Shown here: piece by piece, positions 20,302 to 29,485 of the stretch
Numbering within the stretch: position 1 is the first letter of the stretch
How the letters are laid out: each line of letters opens with the position of its first letter
Assembly: GCF_000507185.2 (NCBI RefSeq)
Contig: NZ_AYTM02000002.1
Location: 705,501-769,500, forward strand
Reading direction: 5' to 3'
Length of the DNA stretch: 64,000 bases
Source of the DNA: Pseudomonas syringae KCTC 12500
Lineage (GTDB): Bacteria > Pseudomonadota > Gammaproteobacteria > Pseudomonadales > Pseudomonadaceae
Position numbers and translations under genes: made by a program
Notes under the pieces: model-generated
What the model saw: only the letters and a program-made list of their open reading frames with translations
Told to the model about the DNA's origin: nothing
Database searches by the model: none

Positions 20302-21027
20302 ATGACTCGACTATCCCACCTCCCCATCTGCTGCCCGGAACTGATCCGGCATTGGCCGTTGCCGCAAGCCTTGCCGGGGGCGCTGCTCGTGAGTGGGCAT
20401 TTTGATCCGCTCAAGCTGGTCGACGGCGACTTTCAGCGTTGTGAGCTGCAAATGCCCGCGAGCATTCAGCGTTCGGTGGCCAAGCGCCAGACTGAATTCC
20501 TCGCCGGTCGTCTCTGCGCCCGCGAAGCCATGCGTCAGCTGGATGGCCGCCTGCATGTCCCTGCAGTGGGCGAAGACCGTGCGCCGATCTGGCCCGCTGA
20601 TGTCTGCGGTTCGATCACTCACAGCACCGGCTGGGCCGCTGCCGTGGTTGCGCATAAGCAGCAGTGGCGAGGGTTGGGGCTGGATACGGAAAACCTGCTG
20701 AGCCACGACCGCGCCTCGCGGCTGGCCGGGGAAATTCTGACGGCGGCCGAGCTGGCAGAGATGGCGGCAGGTCCGGAAGATCAGATCGCGCTGCGCGTGA
20801 CCCTGACCTTTTCGATCAAGGAAGCGCTGTTCAAGGCGCTCTACCCCATCGTGCACAAGCGCTTCTACTTCGAAGACGCGCAACTGCTGGAATGGTCCGC
20901 CGATGGCCACGCCCGATTACAACTGCTGATCGACCTGTCCAGCGAGTGGCATGCGGGCAAGGAGCTGGACGGTCAGTTCAGTGTGCAGGACGACCACCTG
21001 TTGAGCCTGGTCGCCGTCGAAGGTTGA
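20302..21027 (+). CDS. pcpS: 4'-phosphopantetheinyl transferase, PcpS/Sfp type
   Basis: A 241-aa enzyme that moves phosphopantetheine from CoA to the serine of carrier proteins. Magnesium ligands are D128 and E130 in GLGLDTE, with K173/E174 in FSIKEALFKAL; SITHST is the CoA-binding motif. Length and sequence pattern fit PcpS, the single broad-range PPTase of pseudomonads that serves fatty acid, siderophore and NRPS carriers. I choose the ATG at 20,302 (MTRLSHLP); 20,293 is an alternative. It is the enzyme expected to prime the six carrier domains of the NRPS here. The stop abuts the fhuF-like stop with no gap. Confidence 0.92.
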   Translation: MTRLSHLPICCPELIRHWPLPQALPGALLVSGHFDPLKLVDGDFQRCELQMPASIQRSVAKRQTEFLAGRLCAREAMRQLDGRLHVPAVGEDRAPIWPADVCGSITHSTGWAAAVVAHKQQWRGLGLDTENLLSHDRASRLAGEILTAAELAEMAAGPEDQIALRVTLTFSIKEALFKALYPIVHKRFYFEDAQLLEWSADGHARLQLLIDLSSEWHAGKELDGQFSVQDDHLLSLVAVEG

Positions 21028-21735
21028 TCAGCCGGGCAGCGGACAATGCTCGCAACGTCCAACCCACTCGACCCGATGACTCAGGCAGCACACACGCCTT
21101 TGCCTGCGAGGTTCACCGCCCTGCGCCTGCGGCACATAACGCACGGCCTGGAACAGAGGATTGGCGCGCCCGTCCGGCCTTTTCTTCTCGCTTAACAGCG
21201 CCCGCCCGGCAGCCAGCGACGCATCACTGCAGGTGGCCAGTTGCGCAAGGCAGCCTTCCAGATAATCCCCGGCGCTGCTCCATAACACCGCGGCAGACAG
21301 TCCGCCATAAGCGCTCAGAGAAGTAATGAAGGGCTGCAGATTGTCATCGAGCAACCCGGCAAAGCGCTGAAACGGATCAACCGGCATACCCCGCCAGACG
21401 CGTCCCTCCCCCGCCAGCCTGACACCGCGCGGCACGCCTCGCTCATCCAGCGCCAGCGCCACCTGCCCAAGCTGCAACGGCCAATGCCAGTCATGCACCA
21501 GGCTGGCGACCAGCACCGGCGGAATCAGTTGCATGAAGTAAAACTTGGCCCACTGCGACACCAGCACAGGCAATTGATCAGGCATCAGTTGCGGCCCGTA
21601 AACAGTCAGCAGCAGTTGATCAAGACGCTCGGGGCGCAGCAGATCAGGCAACGTCATCAACGGGCGCGCGTCATCCGCCGTCAGCAAGGTCCGCCCGAAT
21701 CGCGCAAATGGCCCGGCAAACAACGGCAAGCTCAT
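21028..21735 (-). CDS. fhuF: Siderophore-iron reductase FhuF-like
   Basis: A 235-aa protein whose C terminus has the FhuF 2Fe-2S signature CC-x10-CxxC (C216, C217, C228, C231 in RVCCLSHRVEW and RCEHC). FhuF proteins reduce ferric siderophores in the cytoplasm to release iron. Its ATG at 21,735 overlaps the stop of the upstream sensor kinase by 4 bp, so it belongs to the rstAB-like operon; that link is unusual for an iron gene. No siderophore receptor is nearby. Confidence 0.85.
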   Translation of the reverse strand: MSLPLFAGPFARFGRTLLTADDARPLMTLPDLLRPERLDQLLLTVYGPQLMPDQLPVLVSQWAKFYFMQLIPPVLVASLVHDWHWPLQLGQVALALDERGVPRGVRLAGEGRVWRGMPVDPFQRFAGLLDDNLQPFITSLSAYGGLSAAVLWSSAGDYLEGCLAQLATCSDASLAAGRALLSEKKRPDGRANPLFQAVRYVPQAQGGEPRRQRRVCCLSHRVEWVGRCEHCPLPG

Positions 21736-23342
21736 CGCGGCACCTGCGTGCGCGGCCAAGACAGGCTGAAGCATGCTCCGCCCAGGCTGACGCTATGCCC
21801 GATCAGCGCGCGGCCTTCATGCCAATGGATGATCCGCCGCACGATCGACAGGCCCAGCCCATGCCCGCCCGAGGCTCGGGTGCGGCTGTCATCGATGCGC
21901 ATGAACGGCGTGAAAATCTGTTCCCACGCCTGCTCCGGAACGCCAGGACCATCGTCGTCCACGTCGATACGGCACTGCTGCGCCTCCAGCCGATAGCTGA
22001 TGCGCACCTCGTTGTCGGCATGGCGCAGCGCGTTGCTCACCAGGTTCTGCACGGCGCGATGCAGGTAGCGCGGCTCACCCTCGACCCAGGCAGCCTCGCC
22101 CTCTTCGGCCCTCAGGCATTCGCCCCGCGAAACCCTTACGTTGGCGCGCAATGGCGCCAGTTCGGCGATCACCTGATCGATCAGCGCATCCAGATCGACA
22201 CGCTGGAAGTTCAAGGTCGGCGCGCCCTGCTCAAGACGCGCATAGGTGAGCATCTCATCGACCAGCTTGTCGAGGTCCTGGATATCGCTGTCCATGCCGA
22301 TCATGTATTTGCGCCGCGCCTCGGGAGTCGCGGCGTCGCTGACCATCTCCAGACCGAAACGCAGACGCGCCACCGGCGTACGCAACTCGTGGGACACCGC
22401 GCGCACCAGTTCGCGCTGGATCATCAATGAGCGCTGCAGGTGTTCGGCCATGCTGTTGAACGCCGCGGCCACACGCCCCACCGAGTCGGAGCCCTCGGTC
22501 GGCACGCGGGTTTGCAAACTGCCCTGAGCAATCTGCGTGGCCGCCGCTTCCAGCTCCAGCACCCGTCGCTCCAGACGCCGCACCAGCAAGTACACCACCA
22601 GACCGATCAGACACAGCCCCATCAAGGCGATCAGCAGCAGCCAATGCAACGGGTAAGGGTTCATCTGGTACAGCGGACCGATTTCCAGCACCCAGTTGGT
22701 GTCGACGATCCCGGCCAGCACGCGGATCGAATCGCCGCCCTTGCCCAGTGCCATGACCGTATCGCCCTCATAGACGCGGCGGCGCTGGTCATCGTCCAGA
22801 TCCGCCTGATCCAGCGCCAGCAGGTGCAGGTCGAAACCGAACCCCTTGTCGCTGCGCAGGGCCTGCAGGCGCGCCGGTTGCTCGTCGACCGGAAAGCGCA
22901 CCAGTTCATCGATCAGCAGGTAAATAGTGGCTCTCGCCAACTGTTCGGTGATCTGCTGCACTTCGCCGGTCAGCAACAGCGGCTCCTTGTCGCTCAACTG
23001 ACGATAAACCCTGGCAGCGTGCGGCCCGATCTGTTCGACCACCACCTTGCCGCGCGCCAGTTGGCCCAGTGCGCTGCTGTCGAGGTGAGCCTGCTCAAGG
23101 GTTTGCAGACTCAGGGGAATGCCCAGCAAACGCTCCCAGACCGCCAGGGCGCGGCGCCGTTCGATGCCATCGAGCGGCACCAGATTGTCGGCCATGATCG
23201 TAAAGGTGCCATGAGCCAGGCGCTCGCGGTACTGCTCGCCGCGCGACTGGTTGAGCACATGCAGGGCCAGCACGCCGAGCAGCGCGACCAGCACCAACAC
23301 GCCCAGTACGCCACCGTAGATGCGCAGAAAGATCGAATTCAT
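21732..23342 (-). CDS. Sensor histidine kinase, RstB-like
   Basis: A 536-aa kinase: TM1 at about 8-30, a large periplasmic domain, TM2 at about 233-255, HAMP with LQTRVPTEGSDSVGRVA, HisKA with H318 (VSHELRTPVARLRFGLE) and an ATPase domain with NLVSNALRHADN and GGHGLGLSIVRRI. The SHELRTPVARLRFGLEM box is characteristic of RstB. It lies 4 bp after the regulator gene. The pair next to nrdA matches the P. aeruginosa arrangement. Stimulus unknown. Confidence 0.88.
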   Translation of the reverse strand: MNSIFLRIYGGVLGVLVLVALLGVLALHVLNQSRGEQYRERLAHGTFTIMADNLVPLDGIERRRALAVWERLLGIPLSLQTLEQAHLDSSALGQLARGKVVVEQIGPHAARVYRQLSDKEPLLLTGEVQQITEQLARATIYLLIDELVRFPVDEQPARLQALRSDKGFGFDLHLLALDQADLDDDQRRRVYEGDTVMALGKGGDSIRVLAGIVDTNWVLEIGPLYQMNPYPLHWLLLIALMGLCLIGLVVYLLVRRLERRVLELEAAATQIAQGSLQTRVPTEGSDSVGRVAAAFNSMAEHLQRSLMIQRELVRAVSHELRTPVARLRFGLEMVSDAATPEARRKYMIGMDSDIQDLDKLVDEMLTYARLEQGAPTLNFQRVDLDALIDQVIAELAPLRANVRVSRGECLRAEEGEAAWVEGEPRYLHRAVQNLVSNALRHADNEVRISYRLEAQQCRIDVDDDGPGVPEQAWEQIFTPFMRIDDSRTRASGGHGLGLSIVRRIIHWHEGRALIGHSVSLGGACFSLSWPRTQVPR

Positions 23343-23346
23343 CAGG

Positions 23347-24090
23347 TCAGCCGCTGAACACGTGGCCGCTCATGTCCTGCGCGGCCTCGGGCACAAACAG
23401 ATAGCCCTTGCTGCGCACGGTCTTGATCAGACGCGGATGAATGGGGTCGTCGCCGATTTTCGGGCGGATACGCGAGATACGCACATCGATGGAGCGATCC
23501 TGCCCGTCGTACCCCACGCCGCGCAACGCGGTGAAGATCTCTTCGCGCGACAGCGTGCGCCCGGCGTTGGCCACCAGCAGCCACAGCAGGTCGAACTCGG
23601 CACCGGTCAGCTCGATGCTCTGCTCGCGCAACCAGGCCTCACGCAGTGCGTTGTCCACCACCAGCGGGCCGAACACCAGACGGCGCAGCTCGGCAGCCGG
23701 CACCTGCGGCGCTTCACTACGGCGTAGCAAGGCTTTGATACGCGCCAACAACACGCGCGGGTGCACCGGTTTACAGACGAAATCGTCGGCGCCGGTATCG
23801 AGACCTTCTATATGGTCGGTGTCATCGGTGCGTGCGGTGAGCATCAGAATCGGCCCGTCGTAACGGTCACGCACGCTGCGGCAGATGCTGAAACCGTCCT
23901 CGCCGGGCAGCATCAGGTCAAGAATCACCAGATCCGGCTGCTCAGCGATGATCCGTGCCGACGCCAGCGCGCCGTCACCTTCGATGTTCACGCGCAGGCC
24001 GTGGCTCTGCAGGTAATCACGGGTCAATTCGGCCAGTCGCTGGTCATCCTCGACGATCAGCACGTGCCAGGTGTGTGGTTCCACAGCCAT
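23347..24090 (-). CDS. Response regulator, RstA-like (OmpR family)
   Basis: A 247-aa regulator with a receiver (D58 in LVILDLMLPGEDG, KPVHPRVLLARIKALLRR) and a winged-helix domain with LTGAEFDLLWLLVANAGRTL and YDGQDRSIDVRISRIRPKIGDD, typical of RstA. It heads the operon rstA-rstB-fhuF on the minus strand and is divergent from nrdA. Targets cannot be seen from sequence. Confidence 0.88.
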   Translation of the reverse strand: MAVEPHTWHVLIVEDDQRLAELTRDYLQSHGLRVNIEGDGALASARIIAEQPDLVILDLMLPGEDGFSICRSVRDRYDGPILMLTARTDDTDHIEGLDTGADDFVCKPVHPRVLLARIKALLRRSEAPQVPAAELRRLVFGPLVVDNALREAWLREQSIELTGAEFDLLWLLVANAGRTLSREEIFTALRGVGYDGQDRSIDVRISRIRPKIGDDPIHPRLIKTVRSKGYLFVPEAAQDMSGHVFSG

Positions 24091-24379
24091 CTTTCCTTGT
24101 CGTTATCGACCGTTTTTTGTTTTTGCAACGCAGGGGTTGCGGCACCACGTCGCAGGCCAGTGTAGCAACCCTCGCGGGGATCACACGACACCGCACGCGG
24201 CATAGCACATGACATGCCAGAACGGCCTTTCAGCTGTGTTTTTTTGTGATAGGGTTCGCGCCCTTAAAAATCAGCAGTGCCTCACCAGTGCCTACAGAAA
24301 ACGGTGACAAACGGTCACGATCCAGTAGTTATGCGGCCTACACGCAAGGTGTGCGATTCATACACAAACTACACACACT

Positions 24380-24388
24380 TTATCCACA
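24380..24388 (+). promoter_or_regulatory. Consensus DnaA box upstream of nrdA
   Basis: TTATCCACA matches the DnaA box consensus exactly. It sits about 410 bp upstream of the nrdA ATG. DnaA boxes at nrdAB promoters are known in E. coli, where they link dNTP supply to replication initiation. Confidence 0.6.
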
Positions 24389-24447
24389 AGCGGTGCGTTG
24401 CAATTCATGTCCAAAACGCATTATCTTGTAGCCCGGCGACGAGACAC

Positions 24448-24463
24448 ACCCTACATGTGGGGT
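24448..24463. promoter_or_regulatory. 16-bp palindromic operator candidate upstream of nrdA
   Basis: ACCCTACATGTGGGGT is a near-perfect dyad (one wobble pair), 60 bp downstream of the DnaA box. Its length and place fit an NrdR-type box, though the sequence is not a close match to the consensus I know (ACAC-AT-rich-GTGT). The assignment to NrdR is therefore weak. Confidence 0.4.
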
Positions 24464-24630
24464 TTTGAATAAAAACGCCAGCACAACTCAAATGGGAAAT
24501 TCAAGCATTTTTGTTGCGTCTGAGGGGTTGAACTTCAAGCCAGTTTAGGCACCAAGACGCTCGCGCATGAGCCAGAGCCATCCCGTACACGTTTTGCAAC
24601 ATCGAACACGCACTCTTGATCAGATTTTCG

Positions 24631-24658
24631 AAGGATCGGGCATAGCCCGGTCCTTTTT
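24631..24658 (+). terminator. Strong intrinsic terminator/attenuator inside the nrdA leader
   Basis: AAGGATCGGGC-ATA-GCCCGGTCCTT is an 11-bp stem with one wobble, a 3-nt loop and five Ts. It lies 142 bp before the nrdA ATG and points toward nrdA, with no protein gene between it and the promoter-like sites. It either ends a small RNA of roughly 150-200 nt or attenuates nrdA. Confidence 0.7.
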
Positions 24659-24799
24659 GGCTTCAAAACCTGGAAGCGGCGACAGCACCCCGCTTTCACC
24701 TTCGTTTTGGAGCCCTTTGGTCGCCTTTTGCGACTGACTGCTCTAAACGAAATGGTGGGCAGCAATGCCCGAACAAACTTAAAGAACGTGGAGTCACAC

Positions 24800-27712
24800 A
24801 TGCAAACAGACACAACTCGCGAGAACTCGCCGACCGGCGCGCCGCAGGCAAGCCAGACCCAGCAGGATCTGTCTGCCACTGCCCCCGGTCAACTGCGCGT
24901 GATCAAGCGTAACGGTACTGTCGTTCCCTACACGGACGACAAGATCACCGTTGCCATCACCAAGGCGTTTCTTGCAGTTGAAGGCGGCAATGCTGCTGCC
25001 TCGTCGCGCATCCATGACACCGTTGCCCGCCTGACCGAACAGGTCAGCGCCACGTTCAAGCGTCGCATGCCTTCGGGCGGCACCATCCACATCGAAGAAA
25101 TCCAGGATCAGGTCGAACTGGCACTGATGCGTGCCGGCGAGCAGAAAGTGGCTCGCGACTACGTCATCTACCGTGACTCGCGCGCCAAGGAGCGTGCCGT
25201 TCGCGCCCCCGAAGAGCAGGTCCAGGCTCACCCGTCGATCCGCATCACCCGCGCCGACGGCAGCTTTGCGCCGCTGGACATGGGTCGCCTGAACACCATC
25301 GTCACCGAAGCGTGCGAAGGCCTGGCTGAAGTCGACGCCGACCTGATCCAGACCGAAACCCTGAAAAACCTGTACGACGGCGTGGCCCTGAAAGACGTCA
25401 ACACCGCGCTGGTGATGACCGCCCGTACCCTGGTCGAGCGCGAGCCGAACTACTCGTTCGTCACCGCCCGCCTGCTGATGGACACCCTGCGCGCCGAAGG
25501 CCTGGGTTTCCTCGGTGTCGCCGACAGCGCCACCCACCACGAAATGGCCGACCTGTACGCCAAGGCGCTGCCTGCCTACGTCACCGCCGGTATCAAGTTC
25601 GAACTGCTCAACCCTGTGCTGGCCGAATTCGACCTCGAAAAACTCGGCAAGGCGATCAACCACGAGCGTGATCAGCAGTTCACCTACCTGGGCCTGCAAA
25701 CCCTGTACGACCGTTACTTCATCCACAAGGATGGCGTGCGTTTCGAACTGCCGCAGATCTTCTTCATGCGTGTGGCCATGGGCCTGGCAATCGAAGAGAA
25801 AGCCCGTGAAGACCGCGCCATCGAGTTCTACAACCTGCTGTCGTCGTTCGACTACATGTCGTCGACCCCGACCCTGTTCAACGCCGGCACCCTGCGTCCA
25901 CAGCTGTCCAGCTGCTACCTGACCACCGTGCCGGATGACCTGTCGGGCATTTACCACGCGATCCACGACAACGCCATGCTGTCCAAATTCGCAGGCGGCC
26001 TGGGTAACGACTGGACGCCGGTTCGTGCGCTGGGCTCGTACATCAAGGGCACCAACGGCAAGTCGCAAGGCGTCGTACCGTTCCTGAAAGTGGTCAACGA
26101 CACCGCCGTTGCGGTCAACCAGGGCGGCAAGCGCAAGGGCGCTGTCTGTGCCTACCTGGAAACCTGGCACATGGACATCGAAGAGTTCATCGAGCTGCGC
26201 AAGAACACCGGTGATGACCGTCGTCGTACCCACGACATGAACACCGCCAACTGGATCCCTGACCTGTTCATGAAGCGCGTCTTCGACGACGGCCCGTGGA
26301 CCCTGTTCTCGCCCTCCGAAGTACCAGACCTGCACGACCTGACCGGCAAGGCCTTCCAGGAGCGTTACGAGTACTACGAAGCGCTGACCGAATACCCAGG
26401 CAAGATCAAACTGTTCAAGACCATCCAGGCCAAGGATCTGTGGCGCAAGATGCTCTCGATGCTGTTCGAAACCGGCCATCCTTGGCTGACCTTCAAGGAC
26501 CCGTGCAACCTGCGCAGCCCGCAGCAGCACGTGGGCGTGGTTCACAGCTCGAACCTGTGCACCGAGATCACCCTGAACACCAACAAGGACGAGATCGCGG
26601 TCTGCAACCTGGGCTCGATCAACCTGCCGAACCACATCGTCGACGGCAAGCTGGACACCGACAAGCTCAAGCGCACCGTCGATGTAGCCGTGCGCATGCT
26701 CGATAACGTGATCGACATCAACTACTACTCGGTACCGCAGGCCAAGAACTCCAACCTGCGTCACCGTCCGGTCGGCCTGGGCATCATGGGCTTCCAGGAC
26801 GCGCTGTACCTGCAACACATCCCGTACGGTTCCGATGCTGCCGTGCAGTTCGCCGACACCTCCATGGAAGCGGTCAGCTACTACGCGATCCAGGCGTCCT
26901 GTGACCTGGCCGACGAGCGCGGTGCCTACGAGACGTTCCAGGGTTCGCTGTGGTCCAAGGGCATCCTGCCGCTGGATTCGCAACAGATCCTGATCGAGCA
27001 GCGTGGCGAGAAGTACATCAGCGTCGACCTGAAGGAAACCCTGGACTGGGCGCCGGTTCGTGCCCGTGTGCAGAAAGGTATCCGTAACTCGAACATCATG
27101 GCCATCGCACCGACCGCCACCATCGCCAACATCACTGGCGTGTCGCAGTCGATCGAACCGACCTATCAGAACCTCTACGTGAAATCGAACCTGTCCGGCG
27201 AATTCACCGTGATCAACCCGTATCTGGTTCGCGACCTCAAGGCCCGCGACCTGTGGGACTCGGTCATGATCAACGACCTGAAGTACTACGACGGTTCGGT
27301 ACAGCAGATCGAGCGCATCCCGCAGGAGCTCAAGGAGCTTTACGCGACTGCCTTCGAAGTGGACACCAAGTGGATCGTCGATGCAGCAAGCCGTCGTCAG
27401 AAGTGGATCGACCAGGCTCAGTCGCTGAACCTGTACATCGCTGGCGCTTCGGGCAAGAAGCTGGACGTGACCTACCGCATGGCCTGGTACCGTGGTCTGA
27501 AAACCACTTACTACCTCCGTGCCCTGGCCGCGACCAGCACCGAGAAGTCCACCGTCAACACCGGCAAGCTCAACGCAGTATCGAGCGGCGGCCACGGCCC
27601 GGACGACTCGGCGATCACCGCCCCGCGTCCAACCGAAGCAGCACCTGCCGGCCCGGCCCCAGTGCCAAAAGCTTGCGCGATCGACGAGCCGGATTGTGAG
27701 GCTTGCCAGTAA
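24800..27712 (+). CDS. nrdA: Class Ia ribonucleoside-diphosphate reductase, alpha subunit NrdA
   Basis: A 970-aa subunit that reduces NDPs to dNDPs. Two consecutive ATP-cone domains are visible, one around residues 35-130 (RVIKRNGTVVPYTDDKITVA) and one around 143-235 (SIRITRADGSFAPLDMGRLN), as in other Pseudomonas NrdA. The catalytic barrel has the redox Cys in LSSCYLTTVPDD and the NLCTEI motif. The C-terminal tail carries the re-reduction pair in EPDCEACQ. I place the start at 24,800 (MQTDTTRENSP) with GTGGAG upstream; an upstream in-frame ATG at 24,707 would add 31 residues without family support. Confidence 0.96.
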   Translation: MQTDTTRENSPTGAPQASQTQQDLSATAPGQLRVIKRNGTVVPYTDDKITVAITKAFLAVEGGNAAASSRIHDTVARLTEQVSATFKRRMPSGGTIHIEEIQDQVELALMRAGEQKVARDYVIYRDSRAKERAVRAPEEQVQAHPSIRITRADGSFAPLDMGRLNTIVTEACEGLAEVDADLIQTETLKNLYDGVALKDVNTALVMTARTLVEREPNYSFVTARLLMDTLRAEGLGFLGVADSATHHEMADLYAKALPAYVTAGIKFELLNPVLAEFDLEKLGKAINHERDQQFTYLGLQTLYDRYFIHKDGVRFELPQIFFMRVAMGLAIEEKAREDRAIEFYNLLSSFDYMSSTPTLFNAGTLRPQLSSCYLTTVPDDLSGIYHAIHDNAMLSKFAGGLGNDWTPVRALGSYIKGTNGKSQGVVPFLKVVNDTAVAVNQGGKRKGAVCAYLETWHMDIEEFIELRKNTGDDRRRTHDMNTANWIPDLFMKRVFDDGPWTLFSPSEVPDLHDLTGKAFQERYEYYEALTEYPGKIKLFKTIQAKDLWRKMLSMLFETGHPWLTFKDPCNLRSPQQHVGVVHSSNLCTEITLNTNKDEIAVCNLGSINLPNHIVDGKLDTDKLKRTVDVAVRMLDNVIDINYYSVPQAKNSNLRHRPVGLGIMGFQDALYLQHIPYGSDAAVQFADTSMEAVSYYAIQASCDLADERGAYETFQGSLWSKGILPLDSQQILIEQRGEKYISVDLKETLDWAPVRARVQKGIRNSNIMAIAPTATIANITGVSQSIEPTYQNLYVKSNLSGEFTVINPYLVRDLKARDLWDSVMINDLKYYDGSVQQIERIPQELKELYATAFEVDTKWIVDAASRRQKWIDQAQSLNLYIAGASGKKLDVTYRMAWYRGLKTTYYLRALAATSTEKSTVNTGKLNAVSSGGHGPDDSAITAPRPTEAAPAGPAPVPKACAIDEPDCEACQ

Positions 27713-27734
27713 GGCAACCCGCCTCGCCCCCACA

Positions 27735-27835
27735 GGAGAAACACAACCCTGTGGGAGCGAGAGGCCAACAAGCCTGACGCTGTACCTGTAGGAGCGGACT
27801 TGTCCGCGAAGAGGCCGGCAAGGATACACATCCCC
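27735..27835. repeat. REP-type repeat between nrdA and nrdB
   Basis: The 265-bp gap contains CCTGTGGGAGCGAGAGGCCAAC and CCTGTAGGAGCGGACTTGTC followed by CGCGAAGAGGCCGGCAA, the well-known Pseudomonas GTAGGAGCGGnnTTGnCCGCGA palindromic repeat. It may stabilise or separate the nrdA and nrdB messages. Confidence 0.75.
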
Positions 27836-27977
27836 TTGCCACCCTCCTCCTCACCCAAAGGCCCCGAAAGCCAAAAATTCATGTTCCTTGCGCGCCACAC
27901 CTGAAAAGCAAGCAACACACCCTCTAGATCCAACAGGCCAGTCCACCCGACTGACCCTCAAGCAGGAGAAGTACACC

Positions 27978-29225
27978 ATGCTGAGCTGGGACGAATTCGA
28001 TAAGGAAGACGGCGAAGTAGTCGCCAAAGCGACCAACGCCGGTCATGCCAACGAAGCCAACATGGATCGCCTCGATAGCGCCGGTGGCCTGGCTGCACAG
28101 GAAGCCCGCGCCGTAACCGCCGCCGACTCCGCTGCCCTGATCCGCGCCAAGAAAGCGCTGGACGCACTGGACGTCGCAGAAGGCCTGGCCGAGCTCGAAG
28201 GCGCCAGCGCCCGTGTCGCCGTTGACGAAAAAATGATGATCAACTGCCGCGCCGACCTCAACCAGCTCGTACCTTTCAAGTACGACTGGGCCTGGCAGAA
28301 GTATCTGGACGGTTGCGCAAACCACTGGATGCCGCAAGAAGTCAACATGACCGCCGACATCGCCCTCTGGAAAAACCCGGAAGGCCTGACCGACGACGAG
28401 CGCCGCATCGTCATGCGCAACCTGGGCTTCTTCTCCACTGCCGACTCGTTGGTTGCCAACAACCTGGTGCTGGCCGTGTACCGCCTGATCACCAACCCGG
28501 AGTGCCGCCAGTACATCCTGCGCCAGGCCTTCGAAGAGGCGATCCACACCCACGCCTACCAGTACTGCATCGAATCGCTGGCCATGGATGAAGGCGAGAT
28601 CTTCAACATGTACCACGAGATTCCGTCGGTCGCCAAAAAAGCAGCCTGGGGCCTGAAGTACACCCGTTCGATCTCCGATCCGAAGTTCGAAACCGGCACC
28701 GTCGAAACCGACAAAGAGCTGCTGCGCAACCTGATCGCCTACTACTGCGTACTGGAAGGCATCTTCTTCTACTGCGGCTTCACCCAGATCCTCTCCATGG
28801 GCCGCCGCAACAAAATGACCGGCGTCGCCGAGCAGTTCCAGTACATCTTGCGCGACGAGTCCATGCACCTGAACTTCGGCATCGACGTGATCAACCAGAT
28901 CAAAATCGAAAACCCGCACCTGTGGGATGCCGAGATGAAAGAAGAAGCCACGCAGATGATCCTGCAAGGCACCCAGCTGGAAATCGAATACGCCCGCGAC
29001 ACCATGCCCCGCGGCGTACTCGGCATGAACGCTGCGATGATGGAAGACTATCTGAAATTCATCGCTAACCGCCGCCTGAGCCAGATTGGCTTGAAGGAAG
29101 AGTATCCAGGGACGACCAACCCGTTCCCTTGGATGAGCGAGATCATGGACTTGAAGAAAGAGAAGAACTTCTTTGAGACGCGGGTTATTGAGTATCAGAC
29201 AGGTGGAGCTTTGAGCTGGGATTGA
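27978..29225 (+). CDS. nrdB: Class Ia ribonucleoside-diphosphate reductase, beta subunit NrdB
   Basis: A 415-aa subunit that holds the di-iron tyrosyl radical cofactor. The iron-binding helices include [16 protein letters not shown] and [16 protein letters not shown]. The start is the ATG at 27,978 ([11 protein letters not shown]) with AGGAGAAG upstream. The C-terminal tail that docks into NrdA is present ([10 protein letters not shown]). The N terminus has an extra low-complexity Ala/Asp region (about residues 15-75) compared with E. coli NrdB, usual in Pseudomonas. Confidence 0.95.
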   Translation: MLSWDEFDKEDGEVVAKATNAGHANEANMDRLDSAGGLAAQEARAVTAADSAALIRAKKALDALDVAEGLAELEGASARVAVDEKMMINCRADLNQLVPFKYDWAWQKYLDGCANHWMPQEVNMTADIALWKNPEGLTDDERRIVMRNLGFFSTADSLVANNLVLAVYRLITNPECRQYILRQAFEEAIHTHAYQYCIESLAMDEGEIFNMYHEIPSVAKKAAWGLKYTRSISDPKFETGTVETDKELLRNLIAYYCVLEGIFFYCGFTQILSMGRRNKMTGVAEQFQYILRDESMHLNFGIDVINQIKIENPHLWDAEMKEEATQMILQGTQLEIEYARDTMPRGVLGMNAAMMEDYLKFIANRRLSQIGLKEEYPGTTNPFPWMSEIMDLKKEKNFFETRVIEYQTGGALSWD

Positions 29226-29293
29226 TTTGCATCCCGCGGAGTTGCAATAAAAGCTGAACCCACCTCATCAAAAATGAAACGGGTTCTGAGAAA

Positions 29294-29325
29294 AGGGCTG
29301 CCAACTGGCAGCCTTTTTTATTTTT
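29294..29325 (+). terminator. Intrinsic terminator of nrdAB
   Basis: Stem AGGGCTGCC / GGCAGCCT with loop AACT, followed by TTTTTATTTTT, 70 bp after the nrdB stop. Confidence 0.9.
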
Positions 29326-29407
29326 GTTTCGGCAAAAATGTGAGGTTTGACTCGGTTAAATCCGGTCGAATGCGACTCCGGCCGCGCCTCGCCTGTTTTT
29401 GCCTTGC

Positions 29408-29479
29408 TTGACCTTCCTCTCGGCCATCATCCCAGACGGCAAAGACCAGGACGACGGATGATGGCAAAGGGAAGGTCAA
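29408..29479. repeat. Long imperfect inverted repeat after the NRPS stop codon
   Basis: The arms 29,408-29,433 (begins TTGACCTTCC, ends CCATCATCCC) and 29,455-29,479 (begins CGGATGATGG, ends GGAAGGTCAA) pair over about 24 positions with few mismatches, around a loop of about 21 nt. It begins 7 bp past the NRPS stop. There is no adjacent U-run on the NRPS strand, so it is not a textbook terminator; it may be a 3' stabilising structure or a degenerate mobile-element end. Confidence 0.7.
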
Positions 29480-29485
29480 ACGAAA

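Noticed and set aside
24794..27829. Open frame of 1,011 codons on the minus strand opposite nrdA
   Set aside because: It is an antisense shadow created by GC-rich codon bias. nrdA on the plus strand has all family motifs, and the antisense protein shows none.
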